Of a stretch of DNA of 64,000 nt, positions 11,871 to 22,270 are shown piece by piece. The stretch spans positions 310,001 through 374,000 of the forward strand of contig NZ_AKWX02000007.1 in the NCBI RefSeq assembly GCF_000306115.2. The letters run 5' to 3'. The notes under the pieces are model-generated. The model ran no database searches and was not told where the DNA came from. It saw only the letters and a program-made list of their open reading frames with translations. The stretch is from Leptospira wolffii serovar Khorat str. Khorat-H2. GTDB lineage: Bacteria > Spirochaetota > Leptospiria > Leptospirales > Leptospiraceae. Position 1 is the stretch's first letter. Every line of letters starts with the position of its first letter. The position numbers and the translations under genes are program-made.

Positions 11871-12542
11871 TTAAAAAACGGAATCCAGATCGGAAAGTTT
11901 GGCCAGGACTACTTCCCAATCGGGGATTTCTCCCTCGGGGGCATGGCCAAAAGCGCAGAATGCAAAAGGGGATCCGTTCTTGCGGGCAGCCTCGTGGTCC
12001 GAATTTCTGTCTCCTATCATGAGAAGTTCGTCCGGTTCCAAAGAGAGGTCTTTCAGATATTTTGCCACCAGGTCGGCTTTCGTATTTAGGCCCTGGTTAT
12101 CCAGGACCAGGATGGAATCGAATAAGGAGAGAATCCCGGAGACTTCGAAAATGGTTTCGATATAAGGTCTTCGGCCGTTGGAGGCTGCAAGAATCAGATA
12201 ACCTTTTTTCTTTAAAGAGGAGACGGTCTCGTAAACGTTCGGGTAGAATTCTCCCTTACCTGACTTGATTTTGGAAACCAAGAGTTCCAAGACGGAGTCG
12301 GAGATTTGGTCCCTTTCGGATTCCTTCAATTGGGGGACCAGATTCAGGAAGATGGTTTTGACCGGTTTGCCGATTTCCAACATGATTCTATCCCGATCCG
12401 GGATCTGGATCGGTGTGCCTGAAATTTCGGAGAATCTGCGGATCGCTTCCGCATAGGTTTCTAAGATGATTCCTTCGGAGGAGAATAGGGTTCCATCCAC
12501 GTCGAAGGCGAGAGCGCGGATGCGTTTCGGGTTCCAGTCCAT
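11871..12542 (-). CDS. HAD-family phosphatase
   Basis: The 223-residue protein has all four HAD motifs: FDVDGT (the nucleophile and acid Asp), AASNG, the Lys in NTKADL, and [11 protein letters not shown] helical cap of about 75 residues after motif I makes it a subfamily I enzyme like phosphoglycolate phosphatase or beta-phosphoglucomutase. The substrate is unknown. It is separated from GerMN by 58 bp and is probably in the same transcript. Confidence 0.85.
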   Translation of the reverse strand: MDWNPKRIRALAFDVDGTLFSSEGIILETYAEAIRRFSEISGTPIQIPDRDRIMLEIGKPVKTIFLNLVPQLKESERDQISDSVLELLVSKIKSGKGEFYPNVYETVSSLKKKGYLILAASNGRRPYIETIFEVSGILSLFDSILVLDNQGLNTKADLVAKYLKDLSLEPDELLMIGDRNSDHEAARKNGSPFAFCAFGHAPEGEIPDWEVVLAKLSDLDSVF

Positions 12543-12642
12543 GGGAAATGTCAGTCTTCCCTCTACCTAATTCGAGGCATCCCTTTTTTGCTTCGCTTGC
12601 TTTTCCTCGGCTGGAGACAATCATGGGAAAAGGTATCTTAAG

Positions 12643-13917
12643 ATGGGAGAATCGGGAGAAAACCGGACGGTCCTAGGAATCTTATCTCCGGAAGAATCTA
12701 GAAAAGAATTGGTATCCGCAACCGTTTGGTCGGATTACAAAAGCCAATTGCAACATAGGGTTCGGTCCGAGGATCTATATAAATATTTCAATCTTACGGA
12801 TTCCGAAAAAGAAGGAATCCAAGAAACCGTTCGTCTGAATGTGGGCGCCACTCCCTATTACCTTTCTCTTTCCGATCCGAACGATCCGGAATGCCCTATC
12901 CGAAAGATGATCGTTCCTAGAAGAGAAGAGTCCTTCTTCTCTCCCGAAGAAGCTTCCGACCCATTACACGAAGAAGGTCTCTCTCACGTAAAGGGACTCA
13001 CTCATATGTATCCGGATCGCGCACTTCTATTCTCCAATCATGAATGTTCCGTGTATTGCAGACATTGCATGAGAGGGAGAAAGGTCTCCGATAGTTCCGA
13101 GAGAATGGAGACCGCCGACCTGGAAAGATGTTTCGAATACTTGCGCAATCATACCGAAATTTCCGATGTGGTCGTGTCCGGAGGAGATCCTCTGAATCTT
13201 TCCGATTCCAAGCTGGATTGGATTCTGGAGAATCTGGAAAAGATCTCTCATATCAAGATCTGCCGTCTCGGGACCAGGAATCCTGTCACCCTTCCTATGA
13301 GAGTCCATTCGGAGCTATGTAGGGTCATAGAATCCCATAATACAGATCGTTTATCTATTTTTTGTAATACTCAATTCAATCATGAAAAAGAATGCACGCC
13401 CGAGGCCAAGGAAGCGATTCTAAAATTGCTGAAGGCAGGGGTGAGCGTGGGAAACCAATGCGTGATCCTAAAAGGAATCAACGACGATGGAGAATCCATG
13501 CTTAGATTGCACCGGAAACTTTTGGAGATGAGGGTTCGAGCTTATTATATGTACGACCCGGAACTCATTCCCGGATCCAGAGGCTTTAGGACTCCTCTTG
13601 CCAAAGGGATCGAGATCGTGGAATACATGAGAGGTAAAATTGCAGGAATGGGAATTCCGCAATTTGTGAACGATCTTCCGGGAGGGGGAGGAAAGATTAC
13701 GCTCGGTCCGAATTGGTATCTGGGCTTTCATAAAGAAACCCGCAACCATGTATTTCGCTCCGCCGTCCGAGGGACCTACCATTTGAGTCCGGAACCTGTA
13801 GGTAGTACCTACGACGATTTCTATCCGATTCTTCCCGAATTGGATTGGGAAAGAATTCAGAAGAATGCCTACTCCAGTTCACGGGGGCTTCCTCCCATCC
13901 AAAGAGGAGAAGAATGA
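12643..13917 (+). CDS. KamA-family radical SAM aminomutase
   Basis: The 424-residue protein belongs to the lysine 2,3-aminomutase family, which moves an alpha-amino group to the beta carbon using PLP and a 4Fe-4S cluster. [10 protein letters not shown] carries the three cluster cysteines. The PLP-lysine region is [12 protein letters not shown]. In clostridial lysine aminomutase two Asp hold the substrate side-chain amine. Here the second is kept (NDLPG), but the first aligns with Glu (YDPELIPG), so a basic amino-acid substrate is plausible but unproven. The family resemblance extends into the N-terminal third, so this is not the short EpmB form. Its stop overlaps the start of the ligase gene (ATGA). 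Confidence 0.85.
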   Translation: MGESGENRTVLGILSPEESRKELVSATVWSDYKSQLQHRVRSEDLYKYFNLTDSEKEGIQETVRLNVGATPYYLSLSDPNDPECPIRKMIVPRREESFFSPEEASDPLHEEGLSHVKGLTHMYPDRALLFSNHECSVYCRHCMRGRKVSDSSERMETADLERCFEYLRNHTEISDVVVSGGDPLNLSDSKLDWILENLEKISHIKICRLGTRNPVTLPMRVHSELCRVIESHNTDRLSIFCNTQFNHEKECTPEAKEAILKLLKAGVSVGNQCVILKGINDDGESMLRLHRKLLEMRVRAYYMYDPELIPGSRGFRTPLAKGIEIVEYMRGKIAGMGIPQFVNDLPGGGGKITLGPNWYLGFHKETRNHVFRSAVRGTYHLSPEPVGSTYDDFYPILPELDWERIQKNAYSSSRGLPPIQRGEE

Positions 13918-15026
13918 ACACTCATTCCAAAGTCAGCGTGTTCCTCGTGGCCGATATCCATTCCGAAGATCTGAATCCTAGGCTTGTTCAAGAATGGGAA
14001 GGAAGACCTTCCGTCCAAAAGATCGCGGAGGTCCTGGAAGAATCCGGGGAGAATGTGGAAATCCTGGAATCTCCGTCGAAGGTACTACAAAAAATCTCCG
14101 AGTATTCCGCTCTGGTTCCCGAAGAGAGGCCTGTCCTATTCCATCTAGTGGAAGGATTTCTTTCCCGGAACAGAGAAGCATTATTACCCGCACTCGCGGA
14201 ATATTTCGGATTTCCTCATACGGGATCCGATGCTTATGCGCAAGCCCTGAGCCTGGACAAACACGCCTCCAAACTCTGGGCCCAATCGATAGGAGTTCCT
14301 ACCGCCTCCTGGGGAATTTGGGAGAGAGATGTAGTACCTTCTACTCTTCCAAAAGAAAAGCAGGAGATATCTCATTCTCAGGACGGCTTCTTAGGACACC
14401 GCTTGCCTATGGAGTCTGAATTCCCGGTTTTCTGGAAGCCTCGCTATGAGGGATCGAGCCTGGGGATAGGAGAGGAGAATCGAATCACGGACTCTTCTTC
14501 TCTTGCAACTTTTCTTTCTACAAAAGTAAAATCGCATTCTTCTTGGATTTGGGAATCCTATTTACCCGGAGAAGAATGGACTCTGGCCGGGATCGGTTCT
14601 TCCGCGGAGGGTTATGAGACTAGTTCCGTGGCCCGAATCGGGCTCGAGCGTTCGGAAGAATCCGTCTATGGGGAAAAAACCAAAACCAAGGCCTCCATGC
14701 CGGAGGTACTACATTTCGATCTGGATCCGGAGAGGGAGAATCGGATACGTAGATTCTCGGAGGAATGTTGCCGTAGTATAGGAACCTCCGGTGCGGTTCG
14801 TTTGGACTGGAAGGCGGACGAGAAAGGGAATCCGAATTTCCTGGAGTGGAATCTGACCCCGGGGCTTTCTGCGTATTACAGTACTTATCCGATCTGCTAC
14901 TCCAGAAGTATAGGGACCTATTCCGAATTAATGAACCGACTCTTGAAAATCGCTCGGGAAGAATTCCGGACCGATCGCTTCGCATATACAAAATTAATGA
15001 GAGAGGCTTTTTCGCTTCGAGTATGA
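13914..15026 (+). CDS. ATP-grasp ligase, D-alanine--D-alanine ligase-like
   Basis: The 370-residue enzyme has ATP-grasp features: [11 protein letters not shown] opening the central domain, [14 protein letters not shown] for phosphate binding, [10 protein letters not shown], and the metal-binding end [10 protein letters not shown] with [11 protein letters not shown]. The last corresponds to FLEVNTSPG in Ddl. Such enzymes join a carboxylate to an amine through an acyl phosphate. It overlaps the aminomutase stop by ATGA and the next gene by ATGA, so the three are translationally coupled. I start at this ATG because GAGGAGAAG precedes it. The natural inference is that it ligates the beta-amino acid made upstream. 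Confidence 0.8.
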   Translation: MNTHSKVSVFLVADIHSEDLNPRLVQEWEGRPSVQKIAEVLEESGENVEILESPSKVLQKISEYSALVPEERPVLFHLVEGFLSRNREALLPALAEYFGFPHTGSDAYAQALSLDKHASKLWAQSIGVPTASWGIWERDVVPSTLPKEKQEISHSQDGFLGHRLPMESEFPVFWKPRYEGSSLGIGEENRITDSSSLATFLSTKVKSHSSWIWESYLPGEEWTLAGIGSSAEGYETSSVARIGLERSEESVYGEKTKTKASMPEVLHFDLDPERENRIRRFSEECCRSIGTSGAVRLDWKADEKGNPNFLEWNLTPGLSAYYSTYPICYSRSIGTYSELMNRLLKIAREEFRTDRFAYTKLMREAFSLRV

Positions 15027-15700
15027 AATCGTTTCGACAAGAATTGATCGACCAAGTTTCCGAACATCCCGTTCTCACCTCCAATCGATGGTTGGAGGAA
15101 AAAGAGGAACAAATGACTCGGGAAGACCTTCTTCTTTGGCTCCGTCAGGAGTATTTCGTTTCCGTCGCCTTTGTAGAATGGTTTTTGAATACGGCGGCCA
15201 TCTCCGATTCGGTTTCCTCCAAAATCGTACTCGTCCAGAATATCTGGGAAGAATTAGGAGAAGGTAAAGAAGAAGACGCTCATGTATCGATCCTCAGGAA
15301 ATTCCTGAAGGATATGGGAGAAACGGTCTCTTCCGAAGATTTACTTCCGGAGACGGGTGCTTATCTTTCCCTTATGCAGAAAATCACCACCACGGATTTC
15401 TATTCCGCATTGGGCGCGCTTGGTCCAGCCAACGAATTCCTTCTCAAACTGGAATATTCTAGAATGTATCGTTCCTATTCGGAACTCAAATCCAAGATTC
15501 CTCTTCCGGAGGGAAAATTCTTCCAAGTGAATCTGGAAGCGGACGAATCCCATGCGGAGAAAATGTTTCGTTTGATCGAATCTGTGGCCACCGATTCGGA
15601 TAAGATGGAGCGAGTAAGGGAAGGGAATCGCCTGGCTCTGGACGCTAGACTCGTATTCTACGAGGGCCTACAAAGAATTTCCGGTCCTGTCCCTCTCTGA
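15023..15700 (+). CDS. Haem-oxygenase-like diiron enzyme (iron-containing redox family)
   Basis: This all-helical 225-residue protein resembles the haem-oxygenase-like/TenA superfamily. Candidate metal ligands are Glu76 or Glu77, the EEDAH segment ending in His87, Glu138, and the EADESH segment with Asp174 and His177. That spacing suits the diiron oxidase/oxygenase branch that includes UndA, SznF and BesC. These enzymes act on amino acids or fatty acids and often sit in biosynthetic clusters. It starts within the ligase stop codon (ATGA), so all three proteins are probably made together. Confidence 0.75.
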   Translation: MKSFRQELIDQVSEHPVLTSNRWLEEKEEQMTREDLLLWLRQEYFVSVAFVEWFLNTAAISDSVSSKIVLVQNIWEELGEGKEEDAHVSILRKFLKDMGETVSSEDLLPETGAYLSLMQKITTTDFYSALGALGPANEFLLKLEYSRMYRSYSELKSKIPLPEGKFFQVNLEADESHAEKMFRLIESVATDSDKMERVREGNRLALDARLVFYEGLQRISGPVPL

Positions 15701-15742
15701 TTTATAGATAGGATTCGAAAATCCGGAAAGAAAGACTTGGAG

Positions 15743-16087
15743 TTATCTGGTTTTCCAGAATTTCAGAAGACTCATGACTAGGATTCCTAGCAAGGGAACC
15801 AAGGGCAGATAGAGTAGGGGGGAAAGATATCTCCAACCTTTTAAGGAATGGGAAAGCTTTCGGACCGCGAAGAACCCCGGAAATCTTTGCTGCTCTAGGA
15901 TATATTGCACATTGCCTTGGACTAAATTCTTGTCCAAGCTCGGGTGGATCTTTTTTAATTCTTCTTCGGAGAGGTTGCGAAAGCTGCGAAATTCTACTTC
16001 CGGATCCAGGCATCGTTTCTTTAGACCTTCCGCGAGTCCGGAGCAAAAACTGCAATCTCCGTCGAAGAAAAAAATATTAAGGCTCAT
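15743..16087 (-). CDS. DCC-family thiol-disulfide oxidoreductase-like protein (DUF393)
   Basis: The 114-residue protein begins with FFFDGDCSFC, the DxxCxxC signature of the DCC/DUF393 family, a thioredoxin-like group. A hydrophobic C-terminal segment (about residues 88-108) may bind the membrane. The start overlaps the upstream stop in TAATG, making it the last gene of a four-gene minus-strand operon. The redox role comes from the family; no substrate is known. Confidence 0.8.
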   Translation of the reverse strand: MSLNIFFFDGDCSFCSGLAEGLKKRCLDPEVEFRSFRNLSEEELKKIHPSLDKNLVQGNVQYILEQQRFPGFFAVRKLSHSLKGWRYLSPLLYLPLVPLLGILVMSLLKFWKTR

Positions 16088-17271
16088 TAGGAAACCGTTT
16101 CGATTTCCTTTTTAGATTCCAGATCCACGGGAAGGTTTCTTAAAAAATCGCAGACCAGAGGAATTTCCGAATCCTTAAGACCGATCCAGAAATAGATCCA
16201 TATCCCTTCCTTCTGTAATCCGCTACATTCCTTGGTGTACCATTTCGAGATTGTATTCTCTGCCCTGGCTCTCCAGAAAAGTTTAGGGGCCTTGGCAAGC
16301 ATCTCGTCCCAGATATCTCTTCCCACTCCTTCTCCCCTTGCAATTTCGTTCACCGCGAATTTGGAAAGGAAGGTTCCCCAAGGAGTGTCTTGCAGTAGAG
16401 CGCATCCTTTGTATTCGGATTCTAGGACGATTCCGGAAAATTTTTGGTTCCAGAATCCTTCCTTTAAATCCCTCCGAAAAGAATCTTCGATGAGATCGTT
16501 GAGTCTATTTTTATCGATTCCTTGGAAATCGGAATGGTATTCGATCCTATTCTTTTTGCGGACGAGGGTTCCGCTTCCTTTGATCGTGAATAATTCCTTA
16601 AGAAGTCCCGGCGCCGATGTGATTGCGATCTGCAAATTCGGATCTTCTATCGTCTTGAAGATCCCTTTGCATTCTTGGAAAAGTTTTTCGTCCTCTTCTT
16701 CCAGGATTTCCGGAGATTCGAAATCCAGAATGGAGATCTTCTTATTCTCCTTAGAATACAATCCTCCTTTTCCGTTCAAAAGGATGAGCTTCTTGGTCTT
16801 CAGTTCCTTGCAAAGATTCGCTAGATAAGGATAAATTTCCGAGCCGCTTTGATCTGTTACGAAAACCGGGATTTTATTTTCCTTTAAGGAAGAAAGAACG
16901 GAATCCATCGCTTGGCTCGGGTTACGAAACCACTTGGCGGGAAGGTTTCTGGATCCGGGAAGCGTGCTGCCTTCTTCCAAGGAGTCCTTGACCGAGTCCA
17001 AGCTGACCTTGGAGGCGGGAGATCGATAGAATAGGTTAGCGTAGGAGACTCCGTCCTTTTCTAAGACCACCACCGGAAATAACTGCAGTCTCTGGAGAAG
17101 TTTGAGATTATAAAGAAATGCCTCTGCGGATTCGGTGAGGGTCTCGGATCCCGCATGAATGATTGCAAACTTTTCCGGTTCCAAGGACCGGAAAAGTTTT
17201 AGGAACTGGACGCTGTCCTTGGAATTCTCGGTGACTTCGAGTAACTTAAGTAGGATCTCCTGGGGATTCAT
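16087..17271 (-). CDS. Amino-acid kinase-like / N-acetyltransferase fusion (acetylglutamate synthase-like)
   Basis: The protein has two parts. Residues 1-250 look like an amino-acid kinase fold, with [10 protein letters not shown] and [11 protein letters not shown], but lack an obvious intact kinase ATP site. Residues 255-394 form a GNAT domain of the DUF619 type, with [33 protein letters not shown] and a final WIYFWIGL. This layout matches the vertebrate and Xanthomonas-type N-acetylglutamate synthases, which start arginine synthesis. I use the ATG at 17271, which has GGGA upstream and leaves a 19-bp gap. The next upstream ATG would overlap the preceding gene. Confidence 0.75.
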   Translation of the reverse strand: MNPQEILLKLLEVTENSKDSVQFLKLFRSLEPEKFAIIHAGSETLTESAEAFLYNLKLLQRLQLFPVVVLEKDGVSYANLFYRSPASKVSLDSVKDSLEEGSTLPGSRNLPAKWFRNPSQAMDSVLSSLKENKIPVFVTDQSGSEIYPYLANLCKELKTKKLILLNGKGGLYSKENKKISILDFESPEILEEEDEKLFQECKGIFKTIEDPNLQIAITSAPGLLKELFTIKGSGTLVRKKNRIEYHSDFQGIDKNRLNDLIEDSFRRDLKEGFWNQKFSGIVLESEYKGCALLQDTPWGTFLSKFAVNEIARGEGVGRDIWDEMLAKAPKLFWRARAENTISKWYTKECSGLQKEGIWIYFWIGLKDSEIPLVCDFLRNLPVDLESKKEIETVS

Positions 17272-17290
17272 CTCTTCCCGGAGTCTTAAG

Positions 17291-19519
17291 TCAGTCGATC
17301 CTATAAGCAACCAATTTTCCTTTTAGTTTCGCAATCGTAACGGATTGCTCCTTGTCCGACTTGAGTTTCAAGTATCCCAAAAGGGAAGGATCTCCTGCTA
17401 CCAGACTTACATATGTGCCGGAGAATTTAGACTTCAGAGCTTCTCCCCAAGCGGAATAGAGTTCGGAGACGGATTCCCTGTCTCCGATTCTGATTCCGTA
17501 AGGAGGGTTGGTTACGATTTTACCGGAAGTAAAGGCGAAATCTTCCGGAGGATTTTCCGCAGGAAAGGTTCCGAAACGGATGAGATCGGCGACCCCCGCT
17601 TCCTTCGCATTCTTTTTGGCGAGATCCACCGCTTCTTCGGAAACGTCCGAACCGAAAAGAAGGATACCTTCTTTGGATTCGATATCCTTGGCTTTGCAAG
17701 GCCCGAAGAGTCGAGTGAAAATGGTGGAACGGGAAAGGCTTTTATAATTGATCCAGCCTCCGTTTCTCATTCTCAACGCTGCCTCGATCAAAAGAGTTCC
17801 AGAACCGCAGAACGGGTCGTATAGGGATTCTCCCGGTTTCCATCCGGAAAAGCGAAGTAAGGCCTGGGCTAGAGTTTCACGGAGGGGAGCTTCTCCTCCT
17901 TCTCTCTCGTGCCCTCTTCTTTGCAGCGGTTGGGGATGCAATGCCAGGAATAATTTAACCTGGTCCATCCGGGAGCGAATATAGAATAAGATCTCGGGTT
18001 CTTCCCTGTCCGCTTCCGGCAACTCCAAACCTTTGGCGCGGAATCTATCGAAGATCGCATCCTTCAGTCTATAAGTCGCATAACGTGAATCGGGGAGATT
18101 GTCCTTCGTGGTCGCGTCGATTCTGAATTTCATCCCGGGAGAAAGAAGTTTTTCGAAAGGATACATGGCTGCGACCTCGTAGAGATCGTCCGGTCCTTGG
18201 ATATCGTTCCAGGAAGAAAGTTCGAAACTGATCCCGGAAGAGATTCCTGAACTCAAGCAGAAATCCCTTACTTTTTTGGCCGGACCTCTGAAGAATACTC
18301 CGCCTCTGTTCTCGGAAACGAGTTCCAGGCCCGCGTCCTCCACTTCTTCCTTAAGAAGAAATGCGAGTCCGTCTCCGCAGGAGGCGTGGTAGGTGAGCGC
18401 CTCCGGACGATCGAATTCGCTTAACGATAACTTGGCGGATTGCCAACCGGCGCGAATTCCTTCATGATGAGAATCCTCGTCGAATCCGGAACGAAGTCCT
18501 CCTCTGCGTCCCTCGTTTTGAGATTGGGAGTGAAAAGGTTTTTGGAAATCGGAGCCTTTATCCTTGGAGAAAGAACCTCTTCCCCCTCTCGGGCCTCTTC
18601 CTTCTCCTCGAGAGAAGGAATCTTTTTCTTTACGGAAACCGCCTTCTCCTCTTTGAAAATCGGAAGAAGAGAATGGCTTTCTATCTCCTCTTTCTTTGCG
18701 ATCTCCGAAAGGCTTTTTACCTTCTCGGTCCGATCTGGGAGAATAGGGTCTACGATTGCCGTCGGAGGAGGATCTTCCTCCTTCTCTCTCGCCCCTGGAT
18801 GAATAGGGCCTACGATTTCCTTCGGACGAGGATTCGTCTCTGCGTGAGTATGGTTTTCTGTTACCATCGGAGGAAGACTCGTCTCTGCGAGAATAGGGCC
18901 TACGATTTCCTTCTGAGGAAGACTCGTCTCTGCGAGAATAGGGCCTACGATTTCCTTCCGAGGAAGACTCGTCTCTGCGAGAATAGGGCCTACGATTTCC
19001 TTCCGAGGAAGATTCGTCTCTGCGAGAATAGGGTTTGCGATTTCCTTCGGACGAGGATTCGTCTCTGCGTGAGTATGGTTTTCTGTTACCATCGGAGGAG
19101 GATCTTCCACCTTCTCTCTCGCCCCTGGAAGAATACGGTTTACGATTGCCTTCGGAAGGATAAGGGCGTCTATCTCCCTCTTCTCGGAAGGGTCTCTTGG
19201 AATTTCCTTCGGAGCGTCCTTGTCTTCTGCCTCCGGATCTTTCGGAGTCTCTGGAATTACCGAAGGGTCTTGGGCCTCTTTCTTCTCCGGAGCGGAACGG
19301 CTTTTTGGAAGGGCCTCTATCCGAACTCCTACCTTCCTCTCTTTCTCGTCTAGGTTTGCGATCCCCGTCTCCTTCCTTGGAACGGAAAGGACGATCTGCT
19401 CCTTCTTCGGAGCCTTTGGGTCTATGCGGTTTTTTGAATGCCGGGCCGGATTTACCGGGCCCCTTTCTTCCTCTCTCGGAAGAAGGGGACTTTTTTCTAT
19501 CGGGTTTTTTGGGGTTCAA
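17291..19519 (-). CDS. THUMP-domain RNA methyltransferase with a long low-complexity repeat tail
   Basis: The C-terminal half is a standard RlmL/UPF0020 enzyme. It has a THUMP RNA-binding region at about 375-530, then a SAM-dependent methyltransferase with [14 protein letters not shown] (567-580) and the catalytic [11 protein letters not shown] (669-679). Such enzymes make N2-methylguanosine in 23S rRNA or tRNA. The first 360 residues are disordered, very rich in Arg, Ser, Gly, Glu and Asp, and contain tandem 15-residue repeats of the type [15 protein letters not shown]. They resemble the RGG/RS tails of RNA-binding proteins. It lies 3 bp after the bacterioferritin gene. Tail function is inferred only. 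Confidence 0.85.
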   Translation of the reverse strand: MNPKKPDRKKSPSSERGRKGPGKSGPAFKKPHRPKGSEEGADRPFRSKEGDGDRKPRREREEGRSSDRGPSKKPFRSGEERGPRPFGNSRDSERSGGRRQGRSEGNSKRPFREEGDRRPYPSEGNRKPYSSRGEREGGRSSSDGNRKPYSRRDESSSEGNRKPYSRRDESSSEGNRRPYSRRDESSSEGNRRPYSRRDESSSEGNRRPYSRRDESSSDGNRKPYSRRDESSSEGNRRPYSSRGEREGGRSSSDGNRRPYSPRSDREGKKPFGDRKERGDRKPFSSSDFQRGEGGFRKEKDSFSRGEGRGPRGGRGSFSKDKGSDFQKPFHSQSQNEGRRGGLRSGFDEDSHHEGIRAGWQSAKLSLSEFDRPEALTYHASCGDGLAFLLKEEVEDAGLELVSENRGGVFFRGPAKKVRDFCLSSGISSGISFELSSWNDIQGPDDLYEVAAMYPFEKLLSPGMKFRIDATTKDNLPDSRYATYRLKDAIFDRFRAKGLELPEADREEPEILFYIRSRMDQVKLFLALHPQPLQRRGHEREGGEAPLRETLAQALLRFSGWKPGESLYDPFCGSGTLLIEAALRMRNGGWINYKSLSRSTIFTRLFGPCKAKDIESKEGILLFGSDVSEEAVDLAKKNAKEAGVADLIRFGTFPAENPPEDFAFTSGKIVTNPPYGIRIGDRESVSELYSAWGEALKSKFSGTYVSLVAGDPSLLGYLKLKSDKEQSVTIAKLKGKLVAYRID
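18740..19153. repeat. Tandem 45-bp coding repeats
   Basis: Near-identical 45-bp units encode a 15-residue repeat within residues 123-260 of the RNA methyltransferase. Six or so consecutive copies occupy roughly 18812-19093, flanked by two longer variants with an inserted RGEREGG. The unit is a multiple of three, so copy-number change keeps the frame. The site is a likely length-variable locus between strains. Confidence 0.85.
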
Positions 19520-19522
19520 GTC

Positions 19523-19990
19523 TTACGAAATCTGTTGGGCCAAATAGTTTTGGACGCCTATGGTTCTGATGATCTCTATCTGGGCCTCGAGCCAGTCGAT
19601 ATGCTCCTCCTCGGAAACGAGGATCTTCTCGAGCAATTCACGGGTGCCGTTGTCTTTATTCTTAGTTGCGATTTCAATTCCTCGGTTTAGACGTTGCACG
19701 GCGTCATATTCTACGTCTAAATCGTTTTTAAGGATACTTTCGATATCCTTGCCTACATTGATCTTCATGTATCTTTGAAGATCGGGTACTCCGTCCAGAA
19801 AAAGAATGCGCTCTATGATTTGGTCCGCGTGATTCATTTCTTCAATGGATTCTTTCTTCATGTAGCTTGCGAGCTTCTCGTAACCCCAGTTTTTATTCAG
19901 CTTTGCATGAATAAAATACTGATTGATTGCGGTGAGCTCGGCGGAGAGCACTTCCGCTAAGATATCGAGGACTTCTTGGTTTCCTTTCAC
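19523..19990 (-). CDS. bfr: Bacterioferritin
   Basis: The 155-residue four-helix protein stores iron and protects against peroxide in a 24-subunit cage. Ferroxidase ligands are visible: the N-terminal Glu in AELTAINQYF, Glu and His in EEMNHADQ, and the later EEEHIDWLE. Met52 in the EEMNHADQIIERILF segment matches the haem-binding Met of E. coli Bfr. It heads the minus-strand operon with the RNA methyltransferase 3 bp downstream. Confidence 0.95.
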   Translation of the reverse strand: MKGNQEVLDILAEVLSAELTAINQYFIHAKLNKNWGYEKLASYMKKESIEEMNHADQIIERILFLDGVPDLQRYMKINVGKDIESILKNDLDVEYDAVQRLNRGIEIATKNKDNGTRELLEKILVSEEEHIDWLEAQIEIIRTIGVQNYLAQQIS

Positions 19991-20120
19991 GTTCGTTTCT
20001 CCTACCGCAGATCAATATAAACCGAAGCCGCTATTTTGAAAAGCCCGTTTCCAAAATTCGGACCATTAGACTTTTGTTTTTGAGTTTGCCCCAGACAAGG
20101 ATCGGGAATCCTAGTAGGAA

Positions 20121-21245
20121 ATGAACTCGGTCTTTCTGTTAGATTCGCATTTGAGTAAATTCGGAAGGACTGATTCCGATTATCAATCGCTCTCCTATGA
20201 GACTGCGAATCATTTACTTAAGAGAAACCCGGGATTCAAGCCGGAATTCTTAATCTTCGCCTCCATGGCCCCGGAGCGTTATACGGGAGAGATTTTTCTA
20301 CCCGCAAAGATCAAAGAGGATCTGGGACTTCCTTCTCTCTTCGCAGTTCGCTCGGAAACCGCATCTTCCAGCGGGGCCTCCGCTCTGCATTTGGCGAGAT
20401 TTCTATTGCTATCCGGAAAATTCGCAAGGGGACTCGTAATCGCGACGGAGGTTATGAGTCGCTTGCCTAGAGAAGAAAACAATCTACTCTTAGGTTCCGT
20501 TTTATCCGAACGACAAAAGGCGTTTGCCATGTCCATGGCCCAAGGAGGCGCCTTGAGCGCTACGCGATATCTGAAGGATTTCGGATATACCAGAAAGGAA
20601 CTATTTCATTTATCAAAAAAATTGCATGATAACGGAAGAGAGAATCCGATCGCACATATTCAAAAAAACTTAAGCGAGGAGGAGTATTTCTCCTCTCCCA
20701 TGTTCTCCAGTCCTCTTTGTCTTTACGATATTTCTCCTCTCTCCGACGGATCCTGCGCCATTCTTCTGGAAACGGACAAAGGCCGTCTCCCTAAGGATCG
20801 GAGAAAAATCTCCGTCTTAGGAACGGGCCACGGGCTCGGACAGGTGAACGGGGTTCCGGGCGGACTCAGTTTTTTCGCTTCTAGGGAGGCTTTCTCCGCA
20901 GCTTATAAGGAATCCGGTAAAAACCCGAAGGATATCCAGGTCGCGGAATTACACGACGCGTTTACGATTTTCGAAATCGTAGCCTCCGAGGATGCGGGTC
21001 TCTTTCCGGAAGGCAAGGCTCTCGGAGCTGTCTCGGAAGGAATCACGGATAAATTGGGACGTCTTCCTATCAATCCTTCGGGAGGTCTAAAGACAAGAGG
21101 CCATCCGGTGGGAGTATCCGGGCTCGCACAAATCGCGGAGCTATTCCATTATTTACAAAAGAATGATAAACATACCGCACTTTCCCTTTCTATAGGAGGA
21201 TTGGGAGTAAATAATTTTGCGACGATTCTCGGGGCCGAGGACTAA
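20121..21245 (+). CDS. Thiolase-family protein lacking the nucleophilic Cys
   Basis: The 374-residue sequence follows SCP-x-type thiolases, with AELHDAFTIFEI, INPSGGLKTRGHPVG and a C-terminal SIGGLGVNN loop. In active enzymes the N-terminal motif is A-C-x-S-G. Here it reads ASSSG (81-85), so Ser82 replaces the Cys that forms the acyl-enzyme. The GHP histidine and the HD pair remain. It may be a non-decarboxylating or regulatory homologue, or use Ser. It is followed directly by a GT9 gene (ATG next to TAA), an unusual operon for a lipid enzyme. Confidence 0.75.
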   Translation: MNSVFLLDSHLSKFGRTDSDYQSLSYETANHLLKRNPGFKPEFLIFASMAPERYTGEIFLPAKIKEDLGLPSLFAVRSETASSSGASALHLARFLLLSGKFARGLVIATEVMSRLPREENNLLLGSVLSERQKAFAMSMAQGGALSATRYLKDFGYTRKELFHLSKKLHDNGRENPIAHIQKNLSEEEYFSSPMFSSPLCLYDISPLSDGSCAILLETDKGRLPKDRRKISVLGTGHGLGQVNGVPGGLSFFASREAFSAAYKESGKNPKDIQVAELHDAFTIFEIVASEDAGLFPEGKALGAVSEGITDKLGRLPINPSGGLKTRGHPVGVSGLAQIAELFHYLQKNDKHTALSLSIGGLGVNNFATILGAED

Positions 21246-22268
21246 ATGAAAGAGAATATTCTTCTCATACAAACCGCATTTTTAGGGGACCTCATTCTCA
21301 CGACTCCTCTTTTTAGGGAAATCAAGAAGAAGTTCCCGGATTCTAAACTCACTGTGGTAGTGAATAAAGGAACCGAATCCGTTTTGGAAGCGAATCCATG
21401 GATAGACGAGATCCTTCCCTTGGACAAGAAAGTGATCAAGGCGTCCTTCTTCGGATTCTGGAACTTCTGCCAAGAATTAAGAAAACGTAAATTTACTCTC
21501 TGCATCAGTCCCCATTTTTCTTTTCGTTCCTCCATCATGGCCTGGAGAAGCGGAGCCAAAAGAAGGATCGGATACAAGACTGCAGGATTCTCCTTTCTGT
21601 TGAACGAAAGAAAACCTAGGCTTTTACGGGGCCCCCACGAGGTGGAAAAACTCCTCTCTCTTATTTACACGAAAGAAGAATACGAGAAGGCCCCCAAACG
21701 TCCGGAGTTGTATTGGAAGCCTGAGTCTGTGGGAGGAATCCGATCGGAACTGGATAGATACGGCTTGCAGAAAGGAAAATACGTCCTAGTTTCCCCATCT
21801 TCCGTTTGGGAGACCAAGAGACTGCCGGGAGATAAATTCCGAAAAGTTGCCTCCGCACTCGCGGAGAAGACCGGATACAAGATCGTTCTCACCGGAGGCA
21901 AAGGGGATATACAACTTTGCGAAGAGGTTGGAGCCGGATTCGGAATCAATTTGGCGGGCAAGACGAGTCTTCCGGAAATGAGTTACCTGATGAGCGGCGC
22001 GGCATTGCTCGTCACAAACGATTCTTCTCCTATCCATTTCGCATCGGCGTTCAATGTTCCTACGCTCGCTGCCTTCGGTGCGACGATCCCGGCATTCGGC
22101 TATACCCCACTCGCGGAGAAGGTATTTATCTCGGAAGTGTCCGGACTAGACTGTCGTCCTTGCGGAATCCACGGGGGTAGGGTTTGTCCCCAGGGGCATT
22201 TTCGTTGCATGTTGGATCAGGATACGGATCGTATGGTGGAAGAAGGAATTCGTCTAATCAAAGGGTGA
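21246..22268 (+). CDS. Glycosyltransferase family 9, heptosyltransferase-like
   Basis: The 340-residue protein resembles WaaC/WaaF. IQTAFLGDLILTTPL matches the N-terminal acceptor motif. VTNDSSPIHFASAFNVPT and AFGATIPAFGY match the sugar-nucleotide motif near the C terminus. The tail CRPCGIHGGRVCPQGHFRCM is a Cys-rich form common in ADP-heptose transferases of this type. It should act on LPS core at the inner face of the cytoplasmic membrane. It starts immediately after the thiolase stop codon. Confidence 0.85.
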   Translation: MKENILLIQTAFLGDLILTTPLFREIKKKFPDSKLTVVVNKGTESVLEANPWIDEILPLDKKVIKASFFGFWNFCQELRKRKFTLCISPHFSFRSSIMAWRSGAKRRIGYKTAGFSFLLNERKPRLLRGPHEVEKLLSLIYTKEEYEKAPKRPELYWKPESVGGIRSELDRYGLQKGKYVLVSPSSVWETKRLPGDKFRKVASALAEKTGYKIVLTGGKGDIQLCEEVGAGFGINLAGKTSLPEMSYLMSGAALLVTNDSSPIHFASAFNVPTLAAFGATIPAFGYTPLAEKVFISEVSGLDCRPCGIHGGRVCPQGHFRCMLDQDTDRMVEEGIRLIKG

Positions 22269-22270
22269 GC

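Noticed and set aside
18740..19153. CRISPR array
   Set aside because: The 45-bp repeats have no unique spacers and encode a continuous protein repeat.
18421..19353. Long alternative frames on both strands in the repeat region
   Set aside because: Repeat units are a multiple of three, so open frames propagate in every phase. The frame leading into the methyltransferase is the real one.
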